Shown: positions 1 to 5,001, numbered from the stretch's first letter. The stretch: 5,001 nucleotides of DNA from Flavobacteriaceae bacterium (GCA_015488935.1 WFMU01000381.1:1-5001), one strand, 5' to 3'. Translations and numbers: made by a program. Notes: generated from the sequence alone by a model not told the origin.

Positions 1-76
1 ATTTTATTTCAATCGTTATTTTTTTTGTATTTACAGTAAATTCTGTTTTACCATATCCTGTCATTGATTTTATCAT
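1..76 (-). CDS. yicC: YicC-family endoribonuclease, N-terminal fragment (runs off the left edge)
   Basis: Only the first 25 codons are present; the rest lies beyond base 1. The translation begins MIKSMTGYGK and continues to a segment ending ITIEIK. The opening 'M-I-x-S-M-T-G-[FY]-G-K' followed by a K-rich strand leading into 'EIK' is the hallmark start of the YicC N-terminal domain; E. coli YicC opens in the same way. Members are cytoplasmic proteins of about 290 residues, and E. coli YicC has been described as an endoribonuclease. The ATG at 74-76 is chosen because it gives the family-standard N-terminus; a second ATG four codons on would remove conserved residues. One base separates it from the carbonic anhydrase stop at 78-80, so it is probably translated from the same mRNA and perhaps coupled. 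In many flavobacteria gmk and nadD follow yicC; that cannot be seen here. Confidence 0.85.
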   Translation of the reverse strand, partial: MIKSMTGYGKTEFTVNTKKITIEIK

Positions 77-77
77 A

Positions 78-671
78 CTATAGACTTTTGTATTTGTGAA
101 ATTCCACTTTACCTGTTGAAATTTTATAATATCCTGTAATAATTTTTACGGTTTCTTCTTTTACTTTTTCTGCTATAATTATAGAATTTTCTATAATATC
201 TTCGGCAGAATGTATTGCGTTCTTTTTTGTAATTTCTTCTGTGGTAAGCTTATTGTTTTTGGAAAGTACAAATCGAATTTGCTGTAATAAAAAATTAAGA
301 TTTTTATCTTTTCTTACTTTGTTTGTTTCTGGATGTGTCTCGGCATATTGTACTGCACCACAATTCTGGTGTGATAATACCAAAATAAGTTTTACTTCTA
401 ATACAGAAATTGCGTATTCCATCGTTGCCAAAGTAGATTTACTAGTAATGTTTCCTGCATTTTTTATTATAAATAAATCTCCTAATTTAGCATCAAAAAT
501 AGTATTTACACCAACTCTCGAATCGGAACAGGTTAATATTACCGCAAATGGCTCTTGCGAACTTACTAAATTAGGATTGTTAGATATGCCAACTTGATGA
601 TTTATTTGTGTGGATGTTACAAATCTTTTATTTCCGTCTTGTAATTTTTTAAATGCTTCTTTACAGTTCAT
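78..671 (-). CDS. beta-class carbonic anhydrase
   Basis: Catalyses reversible hydration of CO2 to bicarbonate, supplying bicarbonate to carboxylases and helping pH balance; no signal peptide, so cytoplasmic. With the start at 671 the protein has 197 residues, usual for compact bacterial beta-CAs. It opens with the family's 'GNKRFV' segment (residues 13-18). The zinc site is complete: C48 in CSDSR, H101 and C104 in SHQNCGA, with the D50/R52 dyad. KNAGN (70-74) and the C-terminal GYYKISTGKVEF are also typical. An in-frame ATG at 692 would add seven residues (MRLKQNK) overlapping the permease gene by 20 bases. I prefer 671 because MNCKEAFKKL aligns with the family start and leaves just one base after the permease stop. 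Second gene of the permease-CA-yicC cluster, with no promoter-like site of its own visible. Confidence 0.95.
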   Translation of the reverse strand: MNCKEAFKKLQDGNKRFVTSTQINHQVGISNNPNLVSSQEPFAVILTCSDSRVGVNTIFDAKLGDLFIIKNAGNITSKSTLATMEYAISVLEVKLILVLSHQNCGAVQYAETHPETNKVRKDKNLNFLLQQIRFVLSKNNKLTTEEITKKNAIHSAEDIIENSIIIAEKVKEETVKIITGYYKISTGKVEFHKYKSL

Positions 672-672
672 T

Positions 673-1566
673 TTATTCTGTTTTAGCCTCATTACTTTTC
701 GAGGAAACTAAATATACGCCTACAAAGATAAGCAATGTTGCTATAATTTTAATACTATTTAGACGATCACTTTTTACTGCTAGTGCATAAACGGTTGCTA
801 TTACTGGTTGTAAATAGATAAAAATACTTACTGTTGTTGGTTTTAACTTCTTAATTGCTAACAAATTAAATAAATAGGTGATAAAAGTAGTAAATACTAC
901 AATATATATTATTTTTAGATATATTACGGTTGACATACTTGCAAAATCAACTTGTTGCAATTCGCCTATTCCAAAAGGTATTACTAGCATTAAACCAAAT
1001 AAATACAGCCATTTGGCAAAGGTTAATGGATGATATCTTTTGGTTAAATTCTTCACTAATATTAGATAAAGCGCATACGATGCGGCATTGATAAAGACTA
1101 AAAAATTTCCTAAAAATTCATTATTACCACCTCCAAAAGTTTTTCCATAAGCTATTAAAAATACAGCTCCTATAAGTCCAATAATAATTCCTACAATTTT
1201 TTTTGTTGTTGCTTTTTCTTTTAAAAATATACTTGCAAAAGTAAGTACTAATATTGGTGTAGTAACCATCATTACGGCACCACTTATTGGTGTGGTTAAA
1301 CTCAAACCTTTAAAAAAAGTAAGCATATTAAGTGCTACACCAAAAATTGCTGCTACAAATATTCGTAGGTAATCTTTTAGTATAATTTCTTCTTTTTTTA
1401 TTAAAAAACTTGCCATCCAAAATAAAAGCGTTGCTCCAAATACTCTTAATAGTATAAATCCAAATGGTTTTACATATTGTGGCATTACTTCTTTGGCTAT
1501 TGTAAAACTTACACCATAAATTATTGAAGTGATGGTTGCTAGTAATAAGGCTAGATTTCTATTCAT
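673..1566 (-). CDS. EamA/DMT-superfamily permease, ten predicted membrane helices
   Basis: A 297-residue inner-membrane protein of the drug/metabolite transporter superfamily; members export or take up small metabolites such as amino acids, but the substrate cannot be read from the sequence. Two EamA repeats are visible, about residues 5-138 and 150-288. Hydrophobic stretches lie near 5-25, 36-55, 68-85, 93-115, 124-140, 150-171, 183-201, 215-236, 245-264 and 271-288. The second repeat ends with the conserved-type segment YLQPVIATVYA (251-261). Short basic loops (KK at 57-58, KEK at 116-118, KK at 122-123) separate the helices, and a charged tail ends the protein. Length is normal for the family and nothing is truncated. 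It is the first gene of a three-gene cluster; its TAA ends one base before the carbonic anhydrase start. A long hairpin ends 13 bases before its ATG. Confidence 0.92.
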   Translation of the reverse strand: MNRNLALLLATITSIIYGVSFTIAKEVMPQYVKPFGFILLRVFGATLLFWMASFLIKKEEIILKDYLRIFVAAIFGVALNMLTFFKGLSLTTPISGAVMMVTTPILVLTFASIFLKEKATTKKIVGIIIGLIGAVFLIAYGKTFGGGNNEFLGNFLVFINAASYALYLILVKNLTKRYHPLTFAKWLYLFGLMLVIPFGIGELQQVDFASMSTVIYLKIIYIVVFTTFITYLFNLLAIKKLKPTTVSIFIYLQPVIATVYALAVKSDRLNSIKIIATLLIFVGVYLVSSKSNEAKTE

Positions 1567-1579
1567 TTTATTGTTATTT

Positions 1580-1641
1580 AAAATAGTAAACCTAGCAAGT
1601 TGAATTCTCTTAAATTCAATTTACTAGGTCTATGCTATTTT
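1580..1641 (-). terminator. long imperfect inverted repeat between sodA and the permease gene: sodA terminator or leader hairpin
   Basis: Arms 1590-1606 and 1613-1629 form a 17-bp stem with two non-Watson-Crick positions and a six-base loop. An outer pair, AAAATAG (1580-1586) with CTATTTT (1635-1641), extends it across an asymmetric internal loop of 3 and 5 bases. Read on the minus strand, the main stem is followed by the T-rich run TTTACTATTTT, which suits an intrinsic terminator for sodA, whose stop is about 61 bases upstream. However, a -7-like element sits directly upstream (1642-1649), so the stem could instead be at the 5' end of the permease mRNA. The repeat is seen directly; either role is inference. 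Confidence 0.5.
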
Positions 1642-1649
1642 CAAAGATA
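1642..1649 (-). promoter_or_regulatory. putative Bacteroidetes -7 element (TATCTTTG) for the permease-CA-yicC cluster
   Basis: Minus-strand TATCTTTG matches the Bacteroidetes sigma -7 consensus TAnnTTTG exactly. It lies 75 bases before the permease ATG in the only sizeable gap upstream of the cluster. No good TTG-type -33 element is found 17-23 bases upstream, so support is partial. Initiation about 6-7 bases downstream would start transcription inside the outer arm of the adjacent inverted repeat. Confidence 0.4.
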
Positions 1650-1702
1650 CTACGAATAATTTTCTTGCTTTTGCTAGAATTACATATTCGTATTTTGGTT
1701 TA

Positions 1703-2311
1703 TTATTTTGCTTCTGCGTATCGTCTTTCTACTTCGTTCCAGTTAATTACATTAAAAAATGCTTGAATATAATCTGGTCTTCTATTTTGGTAGTTTAGGT
1801 AGTATGCATGTTCCCAAACATCTAATCCTAATATTGGTGTTCCTCCACATGTAGAGTTTGGCATTAATGGATTATCTTGATTTGGTGTTGAGCAAACTTC
1901 TACTTTTCCTCCTTTATGTACACATAACCATGCCCATCCAGACCCAAATCTTGTTGCTGCTGCTTTTGCAAATACGTCTTTAAATTCGTCAAACGAACCG
2001 TAAGCTGCTTCAATTGCTTCTTTTAATTCGCCAGATAATCTTCCTTTTCCTTCTGGATTCATAACTGTCCAAAATAACGAGTGGTTGTAATATCCTCCTC
2101 CGTTATTACGTACTGCTGCATTATTCATATCTAGATTTGCTAAAATATCTTCTATCGATTTTCCGTCTAAATCTGTTCCTGCAATTGCTTTGTTTAAGTT
2201 GTTTGTATATCCGTTATGATGTTTTGTATAGTGGATTTCCATTGTTCTCGCATCAATATTTGGTTCTAATGCGTCATAAGCGTATCCTAATTCTGGTAAT
2301 TTAAATGCCAT
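1703..2311 (-). CDS. sodA: superoxide dismutase, Fe/Mn family, Mn-type signatures
   Basis: Converts superoxide to oxygen and hydrogen peroxide; no signal peptide, so cytoplasmic. The 202-residue length is standard. The four metal ligands are present: H27 (MEIHYTKHH), H77 (YYNHSLFW), D164 and H168 (DVWEHAYY). Y35, the second-shell gateway tyrosine, is in HNGY. The dimer-interface region ([10 protein letters not shown], 173-182) and the C-terminal [12 protein letters not shown] are also family-typical. The metal type is inferred from GGG at 71-73 before the NH ligand and from Gln145 in NQDNPLM, the arrangement of Mn enzymes. Fe enzymes usually carry the active-site Gln near position 70. Cambialistic use cannot be excluded. 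It is probably transcribed alone: 100 bases separate it from the upstream hydroxylase gene and 136 from the downstream permease gene. A -7-like motif lies 28 bases before the start. Confidence 0.97.
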   Translation of the reverse strand: MAFKLPELGYAYDALEPNIDARTMEIHYTKHHNGYTNNLNKAIAGTDLDGKSIEDILANLDMNNAAVRNNGGGYYNHSLFWTVMNPEGKGRLSGELKEAIEAAYGSFDEFKDVFAKAAATRFGSGWAWLCVHKGGKVEVCSTPNQDNPLMPNSTCGGTPILGLDVWEHAYYLNYQNRRPDYIQAFFNVINWNEVERRYAEAK

Positions 2312-2339
2312 GATGTTTCTTTTTTATAATTAATAATCA

Positions 2340-2347
2340 CAAAGGTA
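2340..2347 (-). promoter_or_regulatory. putative Bacteroidetes -7 element (TACCTTTG) of sodA
   Basis: Minus-strand TACCTTTG matches TAnnTTTG exactly and ends 28 bases before the sodA ATG. Initiation about 6-7 bases downstream would give a leader of roughly 22 bases, rich in A just before the start codon, as is common in this phylum. No strong TTTG/TTG element is found at the -33 distance; the nearest TTG is only a few bases upstream, too close to serve. Confidence 0.5.
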
Positions 2348-2411
2348 AGTACAATTCGTCTTATTTAGAATGATTTTTAATAAATTTTATTTATTGTCTC
2401 ATTAATTTATG

Positions 2412-3290
2412 TTATTTCATTTGTTTTTGCAACTGTTTTGTGGTTATTCCTGTACCATCGTGTTTCCATCCTGGTGGTTTTACAAGGTATAATATTCTAT
2501 TAAAAAAGTTTGTTTTTGCTTTTGCCATATCTTTAAACATTGCTATCCATTCGTGAAATGCTACTTTTATTGGATTGTAGGTTTTAATGTTGGTTGTTAA
2601 TCCATAAATTGGTTTTTCTTCTTTTAATTCTGGTTGAAAGGTTCCAAACATTCTATCCCAAATAATAAAAATTCCTGCATGGTTTTTATCTAAATACCGT
2701 ACATTACTTGCGTGATGTACTCTATGGTGTGATGGTGTATTCATAATATATTCGAACCATCTTGGCATTTTAGTAATCATTTCTGTATGAATCCAATACT
2801 GATATATTAAACTTACGCCCATTTGTAAGAACAACAACGCTGGATGAAATCCTAATAATGGCAACCACAGCCAGAATATGAAACCAAAAAATCCGCCTGT
2901 CCATGTTTGGCGTAATGCAGTTCCTAAATTATATTTTTGTGAGGAGTGGTGTATGACATGCGATGCCCAAAAAAATCGGCTTGTATGTGATATTCTATGG
3001 TACCAATAGTAGGTAAAATCTTCTAAAAACAACAACAAAATGTAACTATACCATGTTATTGGCATGGTAAATATTCTATAATTTGAATACACATAGTAGA
3101 ATATTAATAAAATATATACCTTATTTACAAAGCCTAAAAGCACGTTACCAATTCCCATAGAAAGCGAAGTAAATGTATCTTTTTTAACATAAACTTGCAT
3201 CTTTTTTTTGGTTGTAAAATATGCTTCTAGTAATATGGTTACTATAAAAAAGGGAATAGCATATAATACGATATTTGGAAATTCTGGCAT
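2412..3290 (-). CDS. sterol desaturase / fatty acid hydroxylase family membrane enzyme
   Basis: A 292-residue integral-membrane di-iron oxygenase-type protein; the family hydroxylates or desaturates sterols, fatty acyl chains, carotenoids or alkylglycerols using O2. The histidine clusters that bind the metals are intact: H98-R-I-S-H102 (HxxxH), H111-V-I-H114-H115 (HxxHH) and H189-R-V-H192-H193 (HxxHH), with further histidines at 168, 188 and 204. Hydrophobic segments near residues 8-26, 43-68, 78-94 and 133-165 place it in the membrane, with the histidine clusters on the cytoplasmic side by family analogy. The segment NHAGIFIIWDRMFGTF (203-218) is typical of the C-terminal half. The substrate cannot be told from sequence. 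It is the last gene of a probable operon, starting six bases after the stop of the 175-residue protein gene. The SDR two genes upstream could supply or consume a keto or hydroxy lipid in the same pathway (inference). Confidence 0.92.
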   Translation of the reverse strand: MPEFPNIVLYAIPFFIVTILLEAYFTTKKKMQVYVKKDTFTSLSMGIGNVLLGFVNKVYILLIFYYVYSNYRIFTMPITWYSYILLLFLEDFTYYWYHRISHTSRFFWASHVIHHSSQKYNLGTALRQTWTGGFFGFIFWLWLPLLGFHPALLFLQMGVSLIYQYWIHTEMITKMPRWFEYIMNTPSHHRVHHASNVRYLDKNHAGIFIIWDRMFGTFQPELKEEKPIYGLTTNIKTYNPIKVAFHEWIAMFKDMAKAKTNFFNRILYLVKPPGWKHDGTGITTKQLQKQMK

Positions 3291-3296
3291 CTTATT

Positions 3297-3824
3297 TTAT
3301 TTACTTCGTTCTCCTACAAAATTGTCTTGTTTGTTCTGAAACAGCACGTTAAAGGTAGTTAAACTTCCGTAAATTCGTGTAATATATTGTTGTAAATCTA
3401 TTTTTTCTTGGTCGTCTAAGTTTTTACTTGCGTTTATTTTTTGTTCCATAACACGTATTCTATCTCTAACCATTACAATTTTGTGAAAAAAGGTATCTAT
3501 TGGAATTTCTTTAGACTGTGTATTGGTTGCTGGTTCTAATATTAGTTTTCCGCCTTTCCATTTTTCTGCCATGCCTCTTGCTGGTGTAATATCGCTCCAT
3601 TTTTGTAATAAGTGTTTTATGGATTTTTCTACTTCGTACAAACTTACGGTATCTATATCGTCATTTTCTAATGCTTCTACTACTTCAAAATCAGAATCGA
3701 TATCGATGGTTTCTAAGCCTTTTTCAAAAAAAGTTACCCAATAATGTTGTGCTGTTAAGTTGGTTACTACACCTAATCCATATTCTGCATGTTTAATTCG
3801 TGAGCCTATTCCTAATAATTTCAT
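3297..3824 (-). CDS. conserved-type protein of unknown function with an SH3-like N-terminus
   Basis: A 175-residue soluble protein without signal peptide or membrane helix; I cannot assign a function. Residues 5-20 (GIGSRIKHAEYGLGVV), followed by a short beta-rich stretch to about residue 42 with WVTFFEKGLETIDI, read like the small SH3/Tudor barrel of CarD-like proteins and of the C-termini of UvrD/PcrA-type helicases, where 'G..V.H..fG.G.V' is the usual pattern. An acidic linker (44-58) follows. A charged, mostly helical region, about 107-163, contains IPIDTFFHKIVMVRDRIRVMEQKI and looks able to form a coiled coil or helical bundle. It is probably co-transcribed: its ATG is 32 bases after the SDR stop with no -7-like site between, and its stop is six bases before the hydroxylase start. 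The SH3 call is by pattern only; a nucleic-acid or RNA polymerase contact is speculation. Confidence 0.85.
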   Translation of the reverse strand: MKLLGIGSRIKHAEYGLGVVTNLTAQHYWVTFFEKGLETIDIDSDFEVVEALENDDIDTVSLYEVEKSIKHLLQKWSDITPARGMAEKWKGGKLILEPATNTQSKEIPIDTFFHKIVMVRDRIRVMEQKINASKNLDDQEKIDLQQYITRIYGSLTTFNVLFQNKQDNFVGERSK

Positions 3825-3856
3825 TTGATTTTTATTTTTTGATTATACTTTTTATC

Positions 3857-4576
3857 TTAAAAAAACTTATTTACCATACTTGCTGGTGCTATTTTTAAAA
3901 ATATGGCTACCAATTGCCATCTTTTGGTAATATATGCTTTTTTCTTTTTCTTTTTTATTGCTGTATAGATTTGTTTACAGGCTTTATTTAATGGAGCTTT
4001 CCAAAAGGCATTTCCTTTTGCCATAACAGTATCTACATATCCTGGTAATATATTGGTTACGGTAATATCTTTTTTACTACGTTGTGCTTTCATCCAAAGG
4101 GATTCTAAATAACTGCTTTGAAATGCTTTGGATGCAAAATATGCTGGTACATGTCTATTACCTCGTATGGATGCAATGGACGTTATACCAACCAAATGAC
4201 CGTAACCTTGTTGGTTAAAATAGGTATAAGCCAATTGTAATAATCTGGTTGTTCCCATTACATTGGTTTGCAATGTTGGTAAATCTACTTGCCATTCTAG
4301 TTTGTAATTGGCTGCTCCAACTCCAGAGCTAAGAATAATTAAATCTATTTTATCGAAGGTGTTTTTTACTTCTTCAAAAAATTGATTAGAGGATTCGATA
4401 TCTGTAATATCGTGTTGTTTTATATGGTATTTTTCTGGATTTGTTGCTTTTATTTCTTGTAATTTTTCTAATCTTCGTCCTGTTATAAGGACTTGGTAGT
4501 TATTTGCTACTAAAATTTTTGCTAATTCTTTTCCGATACCAGATGTTGCTCCAAATATTATTGCGTTTTTGCTCAT
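3857..4576 (-). CDS. short-chain dehydrogenase/reductase (classical SDR fold)
   Basis: A 239-residue NAD(P)-dependent oxidoreductase with a Rossmann fold. The cofactor glycine motif is GATSGIG (9-15). The basic pair R34-R35 after strand 2 suggests preference for NADP(H). The catalytic tetrad is N105, S133, Y146 and K150 (YFASK), and LPGYVDT (177-183) is the usual cofactor loop. The motif normally NNAG reads SSGVG (83-87), a less common variant. Six lysines (208-213) precede a hydrophobic, basic C-terminal tail (about 219-239, RWQLVAIFLKIAPAS onward) that may bind membrane, as in SDR subgroups acting on lipid-linked substrates. The substrate is unknown. It is first in a probable operon with the unassigned 175-residue protein and the hydroxylase, and divergent from a small membrane protein. 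The ATG at 4576 starts immediately before the glycine-motif strand, as expected. Confidence 0.93.
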   Translation of the reverse strand: MSKNAIIFGATSGIGKELAKILVANNYQVLITGRRLEKLQEIKATNPEKYHIKQHDITDIESSNQFFEEVKNTFDKIDLIILSSGVGAANYKLEWQVDLPTLQTNVMGTTRLLQLAYTYFNQQGYGHLVGITSIASIRGNRHVPAYFASKAFQSSYLESLWMKAQRSKKDITVTNILPGYVDTVMAKGNAFWKAPLNKACKQIYTAIKKKKKKAYITKRWQLVAIFLKIAPASMVNKFF

Positions 4577-4590
4577 TTCTACTATATTTG
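4561..4590 (+). promoter_or_regulatory. putative Bacteroidetes promoter for the small membrane protein (TTG-N19-TATATTTG)
   Basis: TTG at 4561-4563 and TATATTTG at 4583-4590 are separated by 19 bases, fitting the Bacteroidetes -33/-7 arrangement. The -7 element ends 17 bases before the ATG at 4608. The -33 part lies within the first codons of the divergent SDR gene. This is the best two-part promoter match in the window. Confidence 0.55.
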
Positions 4591-4601
4591 CCGTAAATAT
4601 A
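4583..4601. repeat. short palindrome joining the two divergent -7 elements
   Basis: TATATTT (4583-4589) and AAATATA (4595-4601) are perfect 7-base inverted arms around GCCGT. The left arm is the core of the plus-strand -7 element and the right arm that of the minus-strand one. It may simply reflect paired promoters, or it could be an operator. Confidence 0.6.
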
Positions 4602-4621
4602 CAACTTATGAAGTTTACAAA
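4594..4621 (-). promoter_or_regulatory. putative promoter of the SDR operon (TTTG-N16-TATATTTA)
   Basis: On the minus strand, TTTG (4621-4618) is followed after 16 bases by TATATTTA (4601-4594), a one-base variant of TAnnTTTG, ending 17 bases before the SDR ATG. The spacing is slightly short. The -7 arm is the mirror image of the plus-strand -7 element, and the -33 part falls inside the first codons of the small membrane protein gene. Confidence 0.35.
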
Positions 4622-4799
4622 CGGTCAATTATTTTTTGCTGGTTTTTTTGTGATTGCTTTTGTGATTGGCATGATTTGGAGTTATAGCAAAGATAAAAAA
4701 CATCAAAAAAACTATTATAAAAATGTTGGTTTAATTGGTATTGTAATTATTGTAGTGATTGCTATTTTTACGATGCTTACTTTTTGGATTCATGAGTGA
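4608..4799 (+). CDS. small two-helix membrane protein of unknown function
   Basis: A 63-residue protein starting MKFTNGQLFF. Two hydrophobic helices, about residues 7-25 and 41-60, flank a basic loop (SYSKDKKHQKNYYKN, 25-39). By the positive-inside rule the loop is cytoplasmic and both ends face the periplasm. No enzyme motif or cysteine is present. The overall pattern, MKFTNGQ followed by a helix and a YxKD-type basic loop, resembles small conserved hypothetical proteins I associate with Flavobacteriaceae, but I cannot name a function. An in-frame ATG at 4569 would add 13 residues and would overlap the SDR start. I reject it because the best promoter match (4583-4590) lies downstream of that ATG, leaving only 4608 on the transcript. 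The gene is divergent from the SDR operon and convergent with the CPBP-like gene, 33 bases away. Confidence 0.8.
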   Translation: MKFTNGQLFFAGFFVIAFVIGMIWSYSKDKKHQKNYYKNVGLIGIVIIVVIAIFTMLTFWIHE

Positions 4800-4832
4800 T
4801 TTGATGGAAATAGGTTGTTCGTTTAGGGAAAA

Positions 4833-5001
4833 CTAATGCTGCAAAAAAGCAAACAATTCCATCAATAAGGCTATTCCTATATGAATTAGGACTCCTCCGT
4901 AGATATTTTTTGTTTTTAAGGCTATAACACCCAATAAAAAACCGCCGAAAAAGGAACTAATTGCTTCGCCTAAAGGCTTTCCAAAATGCAATACACAGTA
5001 G
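4833..5001 (-). CDS. CPBP (CAAX protease/bacteriocin-processing) family membrane protein, C-terminal fragment
   Basis: The last 55 residues are visible; the gene begins beyond the right edge. The frame opens at base 5000 with YCVLHFGKPLGE and ends AFLQH before the TAG at 4833-4835. The pattern 'LHFGKPLGE', then 'SSFFGGFLLGVIALKT', then 'IYGGVLIHIGIA' matches the third and fourth conserved segments of CPBP intramembrane proteases, each carrying a catalytic-site histidine (H5 and H40 of the fragment) between membrane helices. In classical members the fourth segment is HxxxN or HxxxD/B; here the position four after H40 is alanine, so activity may differ. The glutamate motif (EExxxR) would lie off the window. 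No substrate can be inferred. No clear terminator is seen in the 33 bases between it and the convergent small gene. Confidence 0.8.
   Translation of the reverse strand, partial: YCVLHFGKPLGEAISSFFGGFLLGVIALKTKNIYGGVLIHIGIALLMELFAFLQH

Noticed and set aside
241..597. Open plus-strand frame of 118 codons
   Set aside because: It lies wholly antisense to the carbonic anhydrase, whose zinc-site motifs are intact; the plus-strand translation shows no family pattern and has no promoter-like site.
672..692. Longer start for the carbonic anhydrase
   Set aside because: It would add MRLKQNK, overlap the permease gene by 20 bases and extend past the usual family N-terminus; the ATG at 671 fits better.
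1580..1641. Known riboswitch class in the permease leader
   Set aside because: The element is one simple stem-loop; I see no multi-helix junction or conserved ligand-binding core of any class I know.
1653..1690. CGAATA (1653-1658) with TATTCG (1685-1690) as an outer stem downstream of sodA
   Set aside because: Six base pairs around a 26-base loop without further good pairing; not convincing as a terminator or operator.
2379..2395. AT-only hairpin after the hydroxylase gene (AATAAAT, loop TTT, ATTTATT)
   Set aside because: Seven A-T pairs only, no T-run on the minus strand after the stem; expected by chance in such AT-rich DNA and too weak to call a terminator.
3523..3744. Open plus-strand frame of 73 codons
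   Set aside because: It is antisense to the 175-residue protein gene, is serine/phenylalanine-rich as expected for the reverse of a lysine/glutamate-rich gene, and has no start-site support.
4569..4607. Thirteen-residue N-terminal extension of the small membrane protein
   Set aside because: The predicted -7 element at 4583-4590 lies inside the extension, so the transcript would start after that ATG.
4802..4864. Inverted 8-mers TGATGGAA and TTCCATCA near the convergent gene ends
   Set aside because: The arms are 47 bases apart and one lies within the CPBP-like coding region; no T-run follows, so chance is the simplest explanation.

Overview
The window looks like a chromosomal segment of a marine-type member of Bacteroidota, most likely Flavobacteriaceae. 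The DNA is very AT-rich, no Shine-Dalgarno sequences are evident before the starts, several -7 elements of the Bacteroidetes form TAnnTTTG lie upstream of genes, and the protein sequences have a flavobacterial character. The assignment rests on these signs only. I see no mobile element, CRISPR array, tRNA or rRNA.

Layout: almost everything is on the minus strand, so transcription runs right to left. At the left edge (1-1566) is a tightly packed cluster, read in the order EamA/DMT-family permease, beta-carbonic anhydrase, then the first 25 codons of yicC (an endoribonuclease-family protein) running off the window. Both junctions in this cluster have a single base between stop and start. Upstream of it (1567-1702) lie a promoter-like -7 element and a long imperfect inverted repeat. 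Next comes a superoxide dismutase with Mn-type signatures (1703-2311) and its own promoter-like site. A second probable operon occupies 2412-4576: a short-chain dehydrogenase, an unassigned 175-residue protein with an SH3-like N-terminus, and a membrane fatty acid hydroxylase/sterol desaturase family enzyme.

The short-chain dehydrogenase is divergent from a small two-helix membrane protein on the plus strand (4608-4799). Their promoter-like elements overlap in a small palindrome. At the right edge (4833-5001) is the C-terminal end of a CPBP/CAAX-type membrane protein on the minus strand, convergent with the small protein.

Functionally this is mostly housekeeping and envelope or lipid metabolism: CO2/bicarbonate equilibration, superoxide detoxification, an integral-membrane di-iron hydroxylase paired with an NADP-type SDR, and small membrane proteins. 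I do not find a clear new defence, mobile or biosynthetic system. The points most worth a second look are the symmetrical divergent promoter, the hairpin just before the EamA gene, and the conserved-looking but unassigned 175-residue protein sandwiched between two lipid-type enzymes.
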